NCBI GenBank assembly: GCA_003952965.2
Contig: CM025850.1
Location: 27,156,560-27,220,559, forward strand
Length of the DNA: 64,000 nt
Source: Morella rubra
Taxonomy: Eukaryota; Streptophyta; Magnoliopsida; Fagales; Myricaceae
Direction: 5' to 3'
Part shown: piece by piece, positions 12,029-26,300 of the stretch
How positions within the stretch are numbered: position 1 is the first letter of the stretch
Layout: every line of letters begins with the position of its first letter
Program-made: the position numbers and the translations under genes
Notes under the pieces: model-generated
What the model was told of the DNA's origin: nothing
The model's input: only the letters and a program-made list of their open reading frames with translations
The model's database searches: none

Positions 12029-13259
12029 AAGGGATTTCATTTTTAATAACTATACCATTACAAAATTGGCATATCAACAAGAAAAATAAATAAATAAAAA
12101 TTGGCCTACAATTGCTATATATGACAGGTTCTATAAGTATAAAACAGGTAGGCAAAACAATATGTTGATCGGTACAAAAGATTTTCTCAAAAGGTATGGC
12201 TAAACACCATATAACACAAGAAAAGATATCAACCTACTAGAAGCATTCATCCTCCTTTGCGCATTTTATGCACAGCCGTCATTCTAGATGATAATGAAGG
12301 AAAAGAATCCAATTTCACATATATTGAGTGAAGCTAGCAAAAAAGACAGGTTCAAGCATGATTTCAAATCAACATGAATCTTCAACAGGACTAATAATTA
12401 ACCATTCTAAAACTAAAAATATTGGACAAACTCCTTTTCAAAAAGGCAACCAAGACAGCAAGATTAAACTATTTAGTTGCACAGTTGCATTGCCAAAACA
12501 GCCAACACTTTAAAATGAAAAGGTAAAGACCCAATTCAATCGCAACCAGAAAGAAGAGAGAGAAAGGAGAGGAAGGGTTACAATATCATAGGGAAACAGA
12601 GTATTACAAAATGTAACAATCCCCATCTTGCAGATTTTGTTCTTAGAGATATATAACATGTAGAAATTATAATTGGCCATGTGTAACATTGACCAACCAA
12701 TCATGGCACGCAAATGTTCGCGGGGATAGGAGTCAAAGCATTAATAACAACCACACAAAAAAAGGTAAAACTAACACAAATAATCAAGAAAACCAATGGG
12801 AAAACTTCACCAAGCCTTACATAAGGAAGAGTGGTTTACTTTGGAACATTCGGGATCAGCCTGAGCACAAACTTTGATCTGTAAAAATTCAGGAGTTGGC
12901 TTTTTACAATCAAACGCATCTAAATCATTCATTTCTTCAAACAAATTAGGGAGGTTATTGTCGTTGTATATTTTAATCCAAGTGGCTAATATCTCAGTCA
13001 ATGTCAGAACAAGCATACAAACATCAACAATCCAGCATCTAAACTAACAACATCAAATTTACTTTGCAACACAAGTTCACAAATAACTTAGCTAAAAGAT
13101 AATAAAATAAGAGTAGCAAAAAACGACCTAGTCCAAAGACATGAAAGACATTACCTAATTGAAGGTAACTTGAAGCAAATGCAATTGTGTCTCACTAACT
13201 ATCCCTAGGAGGGTTGAACTGTGAGCTACATTTCTTAATTCTAAAGAATTAGAAAACCT
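12029..13259. other. Non-coding stretch downstream of the PPR pseudogene
   Basis: No convincing gene on either strand. Short frames at 12328-12513 and 12807-13016 have no recognisable domain. Confidence 0.4.
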
Positions 13260-15142
13260 TCACGTAGATTTTTGAAAATATTCTTGAACGGTTTTATTTG
13301 GCTGATCAATAGATAAGTCGAACAACATGGTTTTAATGGTTGCATCTGCTGAGAAACCCTTGTAAACCATCATACTGAGATACTTCGTTGCCTTCGATGT
13401 CTCATTATGTTGCAAGAGCCCTTTGATGATTGTGTTTTATGTAGCACCATCAGGCGAGCAACCCTTGCCATCCATTTGCTCTAGCAGTTCACATGCCTCA
13501 TTTGTTAGTCCCTTTTTGCAAAAACCTTTGATCAAAATATTATAAGTCCAAACATCAAGTTGCCATCCTTTATTAGGAAGACTATGAAAGAGCTTTATTA
13601 TTGTCGAAAGTTTCCTAGCATTACACATACCATCAATTAAGATGTTGTAGATAATAATATTAAGGTCCAACCTTTTGTCTTTCATCTTTTGAAACAACGC
13701 TAGCGCCAGAGTTAACTGTTGGTTCTTACATAGACTATCCAACAAACTAGTGTAAGTTTGGAGATTTGGATGTTTCCCAAATTCTAGCATCTTATGGAGT
13801 AGCTCCAGAGCAACCTGAGGTCTCCCAACTCAGCAAAGCCCATCTAAAAGAGCAACGTGAGTGACGATATTAGGAATAATGCCGTTCTTTGGCATTTTGC
13901 GGTAGAGACTTAGTGCCTCATCTCTTCTTTTGCTCTTACAATATCCATGGATCAAAATGCTATAACTGAAAACAGAAGGTGAGCAAGCCTTCTCTAACAT
14001 CATATTAAACACTTTGAGAGCCTCATTCATTTTGTTTTGCAAACAATAACCGTAAATCAAGTAGTTGTATGTGACAACATCAAGTTCAGTGCCCCTCTGA
14101 ATCATCAAATCGAATACATCTTTTGCTTTTGTAAGCATCCCTTCATTGCCAAGTATGTCAATCGAAAAACTGTATGTGACTATGGTAGGATCAATGCCCC
14201 TCTGGATCATTGCATCGAGAACTTCTTTCGCCTTTGAAAGCCTCCCCTCTTTGCTAAGTGTGTCAATCAAGGAGTTGTATGTCATTACGTCAGGTTCAAT
14301 GCCTTTATGAATCATCACTTCGAAGACTTCTTTTGCCTCTGAAAGCCTCCCCTCTTTGCTAAGTGTGTCAATCAAAGAGTTGTATGTCACTACATCAAGT
14401 TCAATGCCTTTATGAATCATCACTTCAAAGACTTCTTTTGCCTCTGAAGGGCTCCCCTTTTTGCCAAGTGTATCTACCAATATGTTGAATGTGCGTACAT
14501 TTGGCATGATTTTCCATTTCACCATCTCATTTAGGAGCTTTGTTACCTCCTTCCACCAGCGGGAATTGCATAGCCCTTTGACAAGAATATTTGATGTAAT
14601 TTGGTCTGGCAAATAACGAAGTTTCAAAATTTTTCCCAAAACAGAGAACCCGAGATCCACTTGGTTTTAATGGTAGAGGCAATTAATCAAAACGTTCAAT
14701 GTACAAACGCTGGGAGCAATTCCTCGAGATTCCATTTCTTGAATGAGTGTGTTCACAGTCAAATAATGCTTAATTCTTACATTCGCACCAACAAATGACT
14801 AAAATCCACAATGGAAGGCAAAGGGTGCATGCGAATCATCCGTCCAAAAATGTCTATGGCAGAATCAAGATTCCTTATACTTCTAGGTCGGTGTTGCTCT
14901 ATCAGAGATTTCAAGAACTGAGTGGGGCTTTCAACATTTTCTTTATCCGCAGTGGTAGTGTTAGAGGTAGCAGTAGAATAATGACAACATTTCTGAGCAT
15001 GGAATGAAATCCTTAGACAACAACAATGACATCCAGTAAGCAAACGATGTGAGAAAAGCAGAAGAGGGTTGATAGATTTAGCAGTCATACCCATTTCCCC
15101 GAAGAAGAAAAGCAGAGAAATCTGGAGGAGCAGAAAAATCAA
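13260..15142 (-). pseudogene. P-class pentatricopeptide repeat (PPR) protein, disabled
   Basis: PPR proteins bind organellar RNA, one 35-residue helical hairpin per base. This locus encodes about 625 codons: a presequence-like N terminus with Arg, Ser and Thr, then a long series of repeats with the usual VVTYNSLIDTL-type core. No DYW or E domain follows, so it is P-class and Rf-like in style. The frame is broken by a 1-base loss near 14780, a TAA at about 14670, a TGA at about 13830 and a TAA at about 13437. The PPR repeats continue coherently through each break to the final stop at 13260-13262. The likely original start is the Met at 15094 (MGMTAKSINP) or the upstream Met at 15142. Some breaks could be sequencing errors, but four in one gene favour a pseudogene. 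Confidence 0.85.
14199..14513 (-). repeat. Three near-identical 105-bp PPR units
   Basis: Units at 14199-14303, 14304-14408 and 14409-14513 each encode one 35-residue PPR and are much more alike in DNA than the neighbouring repeats. The shared block around TTTGCTAAGTGTGTCAATCA is nearly unchanged between the first two. This suggests recent unequal crossing-over or gene conversion inside the array. Confidence 0.8.
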
Positions 15143-17307
15143 ATTGTTCTAATCCTGACCATCTTCCTTTCTTAGAGTCTAAGAAGAACGTCCTCTAGGA
15201 GATGCCACTGTAGACATGCAGTAGCGGTAACAAGGGTTAGGGTTCAAGAAATTCTCTAGACTTATGAAGAGGCGAAAGTTTTTTTACAATTCAGACAATT
15301 AACAGATTTGTATTATTTATTCTTCTCTCTTATCTTTCATCACATTTTGGTTATCATCATTACAATTTTTTCTCTCTCTTCACTTTTTTACCAACTTTTC
15401 CATTCTTTCTCTTCACCTTTTTACCAACTCCTAAAATTTTACTAAAATTTTGTTCCCATACGCCTTGTAAATCTTATGCCTTGAGCCTTCTCTGGGTGGA
15501 TCACTTAGGCTATGTTTGTTTACTAAAGTTTTAGCCTTCTAAAATTTTAAAACAATAAAATAATTACAATATAATCTCTCTCTTCACTTTTTCACCAATT
15601 TCATACCCTTTTCAAAATTTTAACTCTCAATCACAACCTTAGTTGTTGGGCCTTATCCGAAGCTGGGGGCCCTTTTAATTGTTGTCAACGTTGTTTTTTT
15701 TTTAATGAAATTGTTTGGTAATATTACGTGGAAACTGAAAATTTGGTTTAAAAAGGAGTGTCACAGGACTTCTATTGTCGCTGGAGAATTTGGTTAATTT
15801 GGTGATATTCTTTTTTTTACTTTTATAGTCTACTGCAAATTGTCTTTGCTTTTAGATTAACTTTGACACGAGAAAGTAATTTTTGGAGGATGCAATATCT
15901 GACTGAAAAGATGACCCATGACAGCAATATATGATATTTACAATTAATATGACGTTTGTTAAACAAAAATTTTAATAAAATTTTACTTTTATCAAACACA
16001 CTTTAAAATTTTACTTTTACTTTATCACTCATTCACCGATTTCAATACCACCTCTTTTTTAACACCAACACAAAATTTTATTAAAATTTTGAAAACAAAT
16101 GCACCATTAAAGGGCAAAATAATATTATTATCATTACTAAAAATTATAGACAAGTTCACAAAGAAATGTCTCAAATTATGATATTTACAATAAAGTAATA
16201 ATAATAAGGGTTAAATACATTTATTCATTAATAAACTATATAGTCATTTACACTTTACACACTAAACTACCACTTTAGAGACATACATTTTACTCTTAAA
16301 TTACCAATTACTGTCACATTACACCTTAAATATATGATTTTCGTTAAATTTATAATATGCTATTTTATTTTTACCTTGTTTGGTTTTTTCCTTTTTTGTT
16401 CTGATCTTTTTATTTAATGTCTACTAGTTTAATTTCATTACTTTCTAGTCAAAAGAAGGCACATTTCACAATGCTTATGCTTTAATTTTTTTTTAAAAAA
16501 AAATTCACTGTTCAATTTAATGAAAATCATAGAACAAATTTTCTTGTCACACGTGTCTACTTTTTATTTCAAGTGGATCAGGGACCAAGAGGTAAAACAT
16601 GTGATCTATAGAAAACGTCCGGCCGCTCTAATAAAGGATGAATTTAGTGGCCATTGAAAATATTTTTGTCGATAACAAAATTGCATTGAAAAGGTTAGTG
16701 ACTTCAAAGAATTTTCATAGCTTTTGAGACATGACTTAAATCTATTTTGGATATCCAACTTAGTCCCAGTTTAATTCTTTTCCTAAAAAATGTAATAGCT
16801 ACAACTACTTCAAACAAGTAAGTTGGTCTTTCTAATTAGTAGCAAAAGCTCGGTTTTATCACTCTGATCTCAAGCACAATCGCATACTAAACTGTTACAA
16901 TTCTAAAACAGTAGGACAGACCTTGTATGGATTCAAACACTCACCTTCGTAAAATCATAAACATAAGTTCAGCTACATATTGAACCGTTTCACAAAAAAA
17001 AACAGCCAGTGACTTATAAATCTATGTGATTAATTCAAATTATTAAATTTTTTACTTATTTTTATAAAAAAATCTATAAAACTCTAATTTATATAAATAT
17101 TCATAATTCTATCAAAAATCTTAAAAATATTATTATTTTTTTATAAAGAGAACAACCCCAAGATTATTAATTTATTCTTATCTATACTTTCTCTTTTTTT
17201 ATAAGTCTTGTCTATTTATCTATACTTTCTCACGTCAACAAAGTTATAAACAATCTAATGCGTAATTTTTCACTCTCACGGGCACCCCGCTCTCTCCACT
17301 GTCTGTG
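15143..17307. other. AT-rich intergenic region between the PPR pseudogene and TH2
   Basis: No gene is visible. Two segments (15510-15640 and 15950-16110) share the phrase AAAATTTTA with nearby TTTCACC and TCAATACC-like blocks, and look like remnants of small repeats. The part at 16205-16330 resembles the MITE-like element near the palindrome apex (GGGTTAAATACA, CACTTTACAC, GTCACATTACACC). The last 100-200 bases should hold the TH2 promoter and 5' UTR. Confidence 0.4.
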
Positions 17308-20300
17308 ATGCGTTTCCTCTTCGTTAAAAACCCAATCAAACCCCCTCTCTACCTCTCCACCATCCTCTCCTCCACCACCTGCCAGCTCCGAGTCCCCCGA
17401 TTCACCGGGCTCCGATCTCACTCCGACTCGCTCGATCCGTCTCCGAGATCATCAATCTCCATGCCAATCCTGCCTCCTGCGACGAAGTCAGTACCCGCCA
17501 TGGACACAGAAGTGGCCCTCGCGAAACGGTTCTGGATCAAGTTCAGCAGGGAGTCAGCCCTCGCTCGCTACACCCCCTTCGTCCTCTGTTTGGCTTCCGG
17601 GACTCTCAGGATCGAAACCTTCCGGCATTACATAGCCCAAGATGTCCACTTCCTCCGCGCCTTCGCTCAAGCGTAAGTATTTTTTTTTTATGGTGTAAAT
17701 TCAATAATCTGGTTCATTTTCTTGCTGTATGTGTGTGTTTTCTTTTTAACTTCATATCGATCTCTTTGTTTGATGGAAATGTGTGTGTGCAGTTGGGTTA
17801 TTGGGTTCTATATATGCGGGCGTGTTTGGCTTCTATGGTAGTGGAATAGAACAAAAGAAGAATGATATTGGTTGTGAAATACGTACGATTTTCCTAAAAC
17901 ATATATAATCCATTAGACTGATTCAGTCCCCATCTTACTATTCAAAAGATAATAAATTATACTTTGCAGTCTCAAACTAGAACACCATTTGCAATGTACA
18001 ACTCAAACAACTCCATATGTCACATTGCCCCAAAAAAATTCTATGTACGAGAAACTGTTTGAGGCCTAAGTTGGGCAGCAAAATTTGAAATTTTTTTACG
18101 AAAGTAAAAAATTCTGAGACTTGTTGTGTCACCATCAAGGCGATAATGTTCATGTTTGGGAGTCTGGGACTACATGTGTATGTAGGAAAACACAAAATTG
18201 TGGATATCTTTTATCATTTAGAGACCCCAGATGTTTGTTTTAGAGACAAAATGTGGTTGTCAAGCTAGATTCCCTCATGCCTATTTGCCCAAGCATTTGA
18301 GTTTTGGAATCACTCAATCTTAAAACCAGCATTCTTAAGACCAAAGGGTTGTGTGGAAAAAAAGGGAGGGAAAACCATTCTAGGTTTAATCGGGTAACGT
18401 CTTTCCCTTGATTGGTTGTTGAGAATGTGATGCGAAGAGCATGTAGGAGGAAGAGAATGCTGACAAAATAAGGACAAGGTTACATAAGACATGTGATACG
18501 TGCACGAATACCCGAAATAAAGTTTTCCTTGAACCTGTTAATTCACAAAGAATACCAAGAGCAAGGATATACAACATTTTGTTGCTACCTTAGAATACCA
18601 AGAATCAGGTTAGAGACAATTCTCCCCAGTTTAGTCGATCTTAAATACTATGGTATGTCTAAGGTTTCCAACTTATCATTTTCTAAGTAAACCATAAGTA
18701 AGCCTTTGACAAACAAAATCACACAATGACCGAAGCCTGAAGTTCAACTTATGTTTGTTGCTTGGTTTTGAAAACGATTTTTTAATTTCAGGACAAGTTT
18801 TTCATCCAAACATGATTTTTAACACTAAGAACACTTTCAATCTCCAACAAATTTTTTATTTAATCAATAGCCTCAGTTTCTGTGACAAAACAATAAAAAA
18901 ACAACTTCCATGAAAAAACATACTCCATAACTGTGACATTCTCCAACTGAATATATTCCAATTCTCTTTTCAAACATCTTTTTTACAGGCGCCATCACTT
19001 TTACAATCACCTAAAAAATATGTCTTAAAAAAATATATTCCAATTTTTTTTAAGCATTATAGGAAACAAAAAACTTTTCCTGTAATGTAAACCAGGAAAA
19101 TCAGTTCGGTTATGGTAAAGCAATTGAAGCAGATATTAGATTAGCTCTGTTTTGGAAGCTAGTTCCCTTTTGAAATCTGTCAAGTCTTAATATACTCTAT
19201 GACAGTTTATGAAACGCATCGCTATTCCTGTTTCATGATCCCTCCAGCCTCTGAAAAATTTGTGTTTGAATTTGGTATTCAATCTTCCAAGGCCTCTTAT
19301 AATCCCAAACGATTAGTTCTTTCCTTGATGTCCCGTAGGAAAGGACATATTAGTCTTTAACTTGACTCTACTTGTGTAAAATTTTGTGTAGCTTATGATG
19401 CTGCATGTTGGTTCTTGTTAATTGATTAAGTGCACAACCTGTGTTGAAAGAAAATCGCCATTAATTGGTATTGTGTAGCCTGACTCTATAATTTGGATCA
19501 GAACATAGTTTGCAATCTATGATTGTCTTGAATGGATTTGCTTCCCCTGAAGTCCAGACAGTTCTGATTATAAGCATATCATGGTTATAGTATTGTAAGG
19601 CATGCCATTCATTGACATACTAATTGTTACAACCTTTCCTCCAAAATTGTCAACATGTATGCATGAACAACTCGATGCTGAACAGTACTTCCTAAGCATG
19701 GACTTTCTTCACATACATGTTGCATGTAGTAGCATATACGTTCATGATCAGCTGAAGAAGCATTTGTCACATTAACAAAATCATCCAGATATGTATCTTA
19801 GGTTAGTGGATTAATCCCAAATTTTAAAATAAACTATTTCAACTTGCTCATCTTTTCTAGCCTCTGCTTCGACAAAACTAAGTTGCCTTTACAGCTTATG
19901 AATTTAGAAGAGAACCTAAGTAAATCCTAAAGGAATAGAATTACCTAAAGACCAGATGTTAATATCTAAATTACAAAATTGTAGTTAAGACACAAGAAGG
20001 CAATTGAGAAGGAAAAGGAGAATCAACCCTGTGGTTGAAATATATTTAAAAGTGAAGATGAAATTTGCTCCATTTTGGCAATCAGTTGTCAAGCCTTAAT
20101 TTATTTTCTACTTGATTCAGGAAATATGTGCTGCATCAAGAAGTGTAGTAAAACAAGATTATATGTGGAATTTTGTACGTTTGGTTGAGTTGCTGAGGAA
20201 AAGTGAGATTCAATAATAAGAGTATTGATTGATTGAGGTTGAAGAGGATTGATGTTAAACCTTGAGCAAATAATTAAATTGGAAGGTTATGAATCTGGGT

Positions 20301-23300
20301 GTAGTGTATTTAATATAGAATTGACTTAAATAATATGATTTGGGTTTTGTTCTTTGCACAACTTTTTGTCAGTTTTCTTGGCAATTAAATGTAAGGTGTT
20401 AAATCTCTAACCATACTAATTGAGTTGAGTTTTAGCTTTTGAAATCCGAATTGACATTCTAAGTTACAATTGTTTCCTTTTGTTTTTTTCTGTAGTCTAT
20501 TGAGAACTTGAGAGTTGGGCTATTTATTTAGGGAAATATATGTCCGGTTCAGTTTTACCATTTTGTTAAATTATAGGTATGAGTTAGCAGAAGAGTGTGC
20601 AGATGATGATGATGCAAAGCTTTCAATCTCTGAGTTAAGGAAGGCAGTTCTAGAGGAGCTGAAAATGCATGATTCATTTGTGGAGGTACGATCACCATTT
20701 TTATATTATGGCATTTCAAAAGGATCCACTTCCACTCTTTATCTGCTACTGTGGCTTCCACTTTGGCATTGCTTCCTAGGCCCAAAAAAAGGGGCGAAAA
20801 AAGAAGAATGATGAGAAACAACATATTTGACCGTTACTCTCAATACATGTGGTGGTTAATTTGTGGCTGGTTCACTGTCTTCGTGGCCCTAGGTTTGGAG
20901 CTTTTAGTCGAATAGTTATCTTGTTTTTTTTAATCTAATCTGGCAAATTCATCGTCTTCATTTCATAATAATTGATTCTCTTGTAACCTGATTGCCATAC
21001 TTGACGCCTGCAGTTATGTCAAAATATGACATTATTAGTGTGGAATTTTTCATGGGGAGAATTGATTTTGAGAACATGAAGTGTGATTGTTTTGTTATTA
21101 AATTTGCACTATGAAGAAGTTATGACCCATCAGTTCAATGGCCTAGGAGAGTATGTGAAGAAAGAAGAAAGGAAGTCAGTGCAACACATCAACCTAGTTG
21201 AAGTTTCAGTTCTGAGTTTTCCCTTTGTCAACAACAGCCATTGGTAAATACGAGTGTGCGGCAAGACAGAAATGTCCTGACAATAAACAGTGCCTCTGTG
21301 ACTTCAGAACATACAAAACATACTGTTTTGTGCTCTGTTTATTGGAAAGAAAAAAAAAACCTGATTACATTTAGATTGATATAGACTCCTTTTCTGTGAA
21401 AGTATGGTCCTTTCCTGTAATAGATTCTTGAGTCTCACTGGCCAGGTGCATGATTGAACTTCATTTTTCCATAGATGAGCTCTAGTCTCTCTAAGCAAGT
21501 TCGAGATTTTTTCAAAGCTTCGTACTCTATTGGAAACTCATTCATCATAGGTCTCTTCCACCCCCCCCCCCCCCTCCCTCTTCTCTTGCAATAGCATCAA
21601 TATGTTCTCTCATTGTTTCAAGGATCTGAAATCTATAATCTTCTACCAAAAGAAATTTGTTCTTCTCTGATTAGGAGCTATACAAACACTTCAAAGCCCT
21701 CTTTGTTAACTGTCTTGATTAGAAGTTGCAGAATGCATATATGGTACTGCTCCAGCAACTTCATAGGTGATCCTAAAGCAATTTTCCTATGTAAATGATG
21801 ATTCAAGGTCTTCCTCATAGATATAGTTCATAACCAGGGCAATTGTTTTCTTATGCGTTACGAAATGGTGCATTTTGGCATTCAGTGAAGTCATTGAAAT
21901 GCACCGTTTACCAGCAAGGGTAGTTTTTGTTTTCTCAGAGGAACTTGTAATTGAAACTTTGATCCATGGGAGACAAATTGCCTTGAGTTAAAGTTTGATG
22001 GTGGATTTAAGAATGGGATTTACCTGAAAGTTATTCTTTGCTTTGAATCCAATGTGGGACTTGACTCTTCTAAAAATTTCTGCTTATTCCTTGTCCTTTT
22101 CCTCTCCATGACAGACTGGGAGAGTAAATACTGTTTTCTTTTAAGTCCTAAAAAATCGATTACTTTTTATATCATAAGTTTTATTGTTCTCAGAGATGAA
22201 AGCATTTGCGTGCATTGCTCATAATAAGTATGCCTATCATTTCAAGTTTGCATTCCTCTCTGTTCTTATACACGACATATGTGCCTAATGATTTTCGTTA
22301 ATCCTTCTATTTATTTTTAACTATGAAGAAGTGTTATCGTATAATGTGGCTTTTCTTCGAGTTTCAAAATGTGCTGTGGGCTGGATATGCTTCTTGCAGA
22401 GAAATTGGCTTTACATCAAAAGGATTGAGCTCAAGAATTCTTAGGGGTTAGAATAAAGAGAACAAGGTGCCTAAGTAATCTATTAAGATGGAGATGTGAA
22501 TCCAATGGTTAGTGCATTTAGTAAATGTGAAAGAACCGAGAAAGCAAAAGAGAGAGGATGCTCTCCAAGATACTGCAGCATTCACTAGTTCTGCAATGAT
22601 AACTCAAAAGATGCATAGAACTTCAAGCATAGCATTTCTTCAGGGAAAGGGAAGTTTTCTGGATTATTGAATGGATCATCTAGTCATTTTGCAACTTTCA
22701 ATCTACTTTTCACTCAGATTGAGGGCATGAGGATCAAATTGATGATTTTAGTTTAATAGATATGCTTTTGTACTTCCTTAGATTGATGTCTTTGTTATAG
22801 AGCCTTAAGTTTGTTTTAGATCATAGGACTGTCAAAGTAGTAAAGATCAGCGAGAAACTCAATCCTTAATATAGAGTTTTCATTGACTAGATCCCATTTG
22901 CATATTGAATATATTATCTTGAAAGATGTTCAGAACAAGTGATAGAAGCATTTTTTTTTCTCTTGCATACATCCTAGGAACTAGGGTTGTGCCCCTTTTC
23001 TTTCCCTTTTTAATGGATCGCTGCCTATCAAAGAAGCAGAAAGATGGAAGCACTGGGATATGTTATACCAAAACAGGAGATTTCGTACTCGGGTAGTGCC
23101 ATGCCCATCTGACATCTCTTATGTGACTCTTGATCTGTGCTTTTGCACTTGTTCAAAGATCTTAGTTCTATTTCTTCTGCGAAGGATTGGATCTTCTTCC
23201 AAATTATCGATATTCACTTTCAAATTTTACAAAAATTGTGATAAAGTTTTAAATTATTTCCTTCAAAGTTATTTACATCTTTATATATGTCTTATATATG

Positions 23301-26300
23301 TTCTTCTGTACCCAAGTTCATAATCTACATGGTGCAAGGTTCTGGGTTTTACAGGAATGGGGTTCAGACCTTGCAACAGAGGGTGGTATCAACTCTGCAA
23401 CGGTGAAGTATACAGATTTCTTGTTGGCAACAGCCTCTGGGAAAGTTGAAGGAGTTAAAGGTCCTGGTAAACTTGCAACTCCTTTTGAAAGGACAAAAGT
23501 TGCTGCATACACTCTAGGTGCCATGACACCTTGTATGAGGCTGTATGCATTTTTGGGTAAGGAGTTTGAGGCGCTTTTAGATCTTCATGAAGGCAGCCAC
23601 CCTTATAGGAAGTGGATTGAAAGTTATTCATCTGAAGGTTTTCAGGTCTCTCATCCTATTGAGCTGTGAGCTTGCCTTTTCATTTTGTTATGTCAATCTG
23701 ATTCAACTTTATTGATTACGGTCTCCGATGAAAATACATTACATGAATGTTTGTTTTTTCTTTTGCTTCAACAGCTCAACTATTCTTATCTTTGGATTTA
23801 GGCATCAGCTGTGCAAACTGAAGACTTGCTCGATAAACTAAGTGTCTCTTTGACAGGAGAGGAGCTGGACAACATTGAAAAGCTGTATCACCAAGCCATG
23901 AAACTTGAAATAGAATTCTTCTCTGCACAGCCAGTTGTTCAGCCAACTGTAGTTCCTCTGACCAAAGAGCATAATCCTGCAGAGGACTGTCTTATAATAT
24001 TTTCTGATTTTGATTTGACATGCACTGTTGTTGATTCCTCTGCTATTTTGGCCGAAATTGCAATAGTAACAGCACCAAAGTCTGATCAGAGTCAATCTGA
24101 CAACCAGCTTGATCGGATGTCATCAAGTGACCTAAAGAACACTTGGGGTCTTCTTTCCCAGCAATACACAGAAGAGTATGAGCAATGCATAGAAAGCATT
24201 ATGCCCCCCGAGAAAGGTTTATAGTTTATCACTTTAATGTGTGAAAATAAAACCTCTGCCTTAGCGGCAATTTCTTGGCAGAAAAATTTCCATAAAAAAC
24301 CATGTCTTGGTAAAATATATCTTGTCCCTGATGTATAGTTGACATAGTTTTTAAAAGAAAACTGTAAGAGATAAAAATTGTGGACTTGCATGTATATTTG
24401 AGGTTTACTTGGATATTCCCTCTACATGAGGAATCTTCGTGTTGTGCTGAAGGGAAAGTAATCTCACTAATAAAACCATTGAGACAGTTACCAACACTTT
24501 GTTCCAATAATATATGACTTACATTCTGCAGTTTTCCATAAAACAAAGTCCTACTAAAGTATTAACTCTAAAATTGAAGACTCTGAAAAAATAATCTGGA
24601 AGTGCTTCAATGAATTTACTGGCTCATATCTATTCATTTCCAATGTCCTTGGATTTGCAGTTAATAAATTCAAGTATGAAGATCTATGCAAAGCACTTGA
24701 GCAACTTTCGGATTTTGAGAAAAGGGCGAATAATAGAGTCATTGAATCAGGGGTACTGAAGGGTATAAATCTTGAAGGCATAAAACGAGCTGGTGAACGT
24801 CTAATTCTTCAAGACGGCTGTATTACTTTCTTTCAGGGAATTCTAAAGAATGTAAATTTGAATGCAAATGTCCACCTACTTTCATACTGTTGGTGTGGTG
24901 ATCTCATTAGGTCAGCCTTTTCATCAGGTATGTTCCTTAACGGAACTGTGGAATGTGATATTCAAATATATTTCCTGTTTATGTTTGAAATTATATGCTT
25001 CACACAAATTGCCGTCCTTGTGCCCTTGTCTTTTCCATTTCCCTTTGTACTTGATGAGGAGCTTTGTTTCACCATTTAAAAGTGTATTAACAGATTTATT
25101 CCATTGATGCTTATACTTAATATCCAAAGGCCAGATTTGTACTTCAGTTGATCCCTCTTGTTTTGAGGGCATTCTTTTGTGTCCTATATCATATGCATGT
25201 GTTTAAGATATTGATTCTTTGCCTTTGAGATATAGTATTGGATTTGTAGTGTGGTTTAATTGTCCTTGATTGAACTTATGTCCATTTCATGAGAGGATTA
25301 TCTTGTCCGTGTTTTACAACTTACTCTGAGGTGTATCTAGCAGTAAAAAATTGCACAGGCTTTTTCAATGTCCTGATATGGAGTATCATAGAGAAGTTTG
25401 GAATTTGGTGCAAAAGTGAACTCTGTACTGAAATTCTTCCCCGTTGTCGAAATTGAGGAAAAAGAACTGGATAATCTGTCACGAGCCAATACTCCAACTT
25501 GGATGGTATTACTAAGACAAAATTGAAGTGAGGCTCTAATTTGTGGGGAAACTGACCTCCTCATGTCAGCAGTGAGCTATACCTGATGTCCGACCCAAAG
25601 GTCGGTCAGTCCTAGGTTTGGCGGCCAAGTCAAAATGAGTAGTATTGGAAAGCTGCTTGGCACCAACCCATCAGCATAGATTAGAGGGTTGGTCAGTTAC
25701 ATTGGGATAATGGTAGGACACGGCAGAGAATGGGGCACATGGGAACATGGTAAGTTGAGATACACGGTGGGGAAATGGCTGCATCATAGATCAACAAGAA
25801 ATGGAGGGACATGATTACACACATTGGCGAGAATGGGAGAGTGGGCTTGTCTGCGGCCCATATCTGGGAAAACAGGGGTCATGTGGGATGCGACTGCTCA
25901 TAGATCAACCAGAACTGGACGCCGTGGGGCACAAGGAGAATCTAGGAGAGAAAAGCCCATGCAGGGGCAGGGTTAGGTACTTGGGTTAGAAAAATTTTTA
26001 CTATTAGTTTAAATTTCAGATTGATTAACTGAATTTGTTGTTAGTACAAGATATATTGGGTGTGATCTCAGGGTTGGATATCCACCCGCTAAAACCGAAT
26101 CCCCAATGTCATACGTTTCAGTTTTTCAACTTTGAGTTTGATGACCCCCTGTGTCTTAGGAAAACTGCCTATATCTAGTTTCTGCGGCTGGGTTGGTTCA
26201 TCAGGCATTCTGTAGGGCCCGGGTAATTTGAATTATAGGTATAAATATATGTTTATACACAATCTGCGTATGTCAAAATATTGCACTTATGGTGCAAAAG

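Noticed and set aside
11753..12155. Ser/Leu-rich minus-strand reading frames
   Set aside because: They are translations of the (GA)n microsatellite.
12807..13016. Minus-strand frame of 69 codons downstream of the PPR pseudogene
   Set aside because: No recognisable domain or splice context; not in PPR register.
25580..26000. GC-richer segment in TH2 intron 5 as an extra exon or gene
   Set aside because: TH2 exons 5 and 6 join in frame without it. The 62-codon frame here has no domain; it may be an old repeat.
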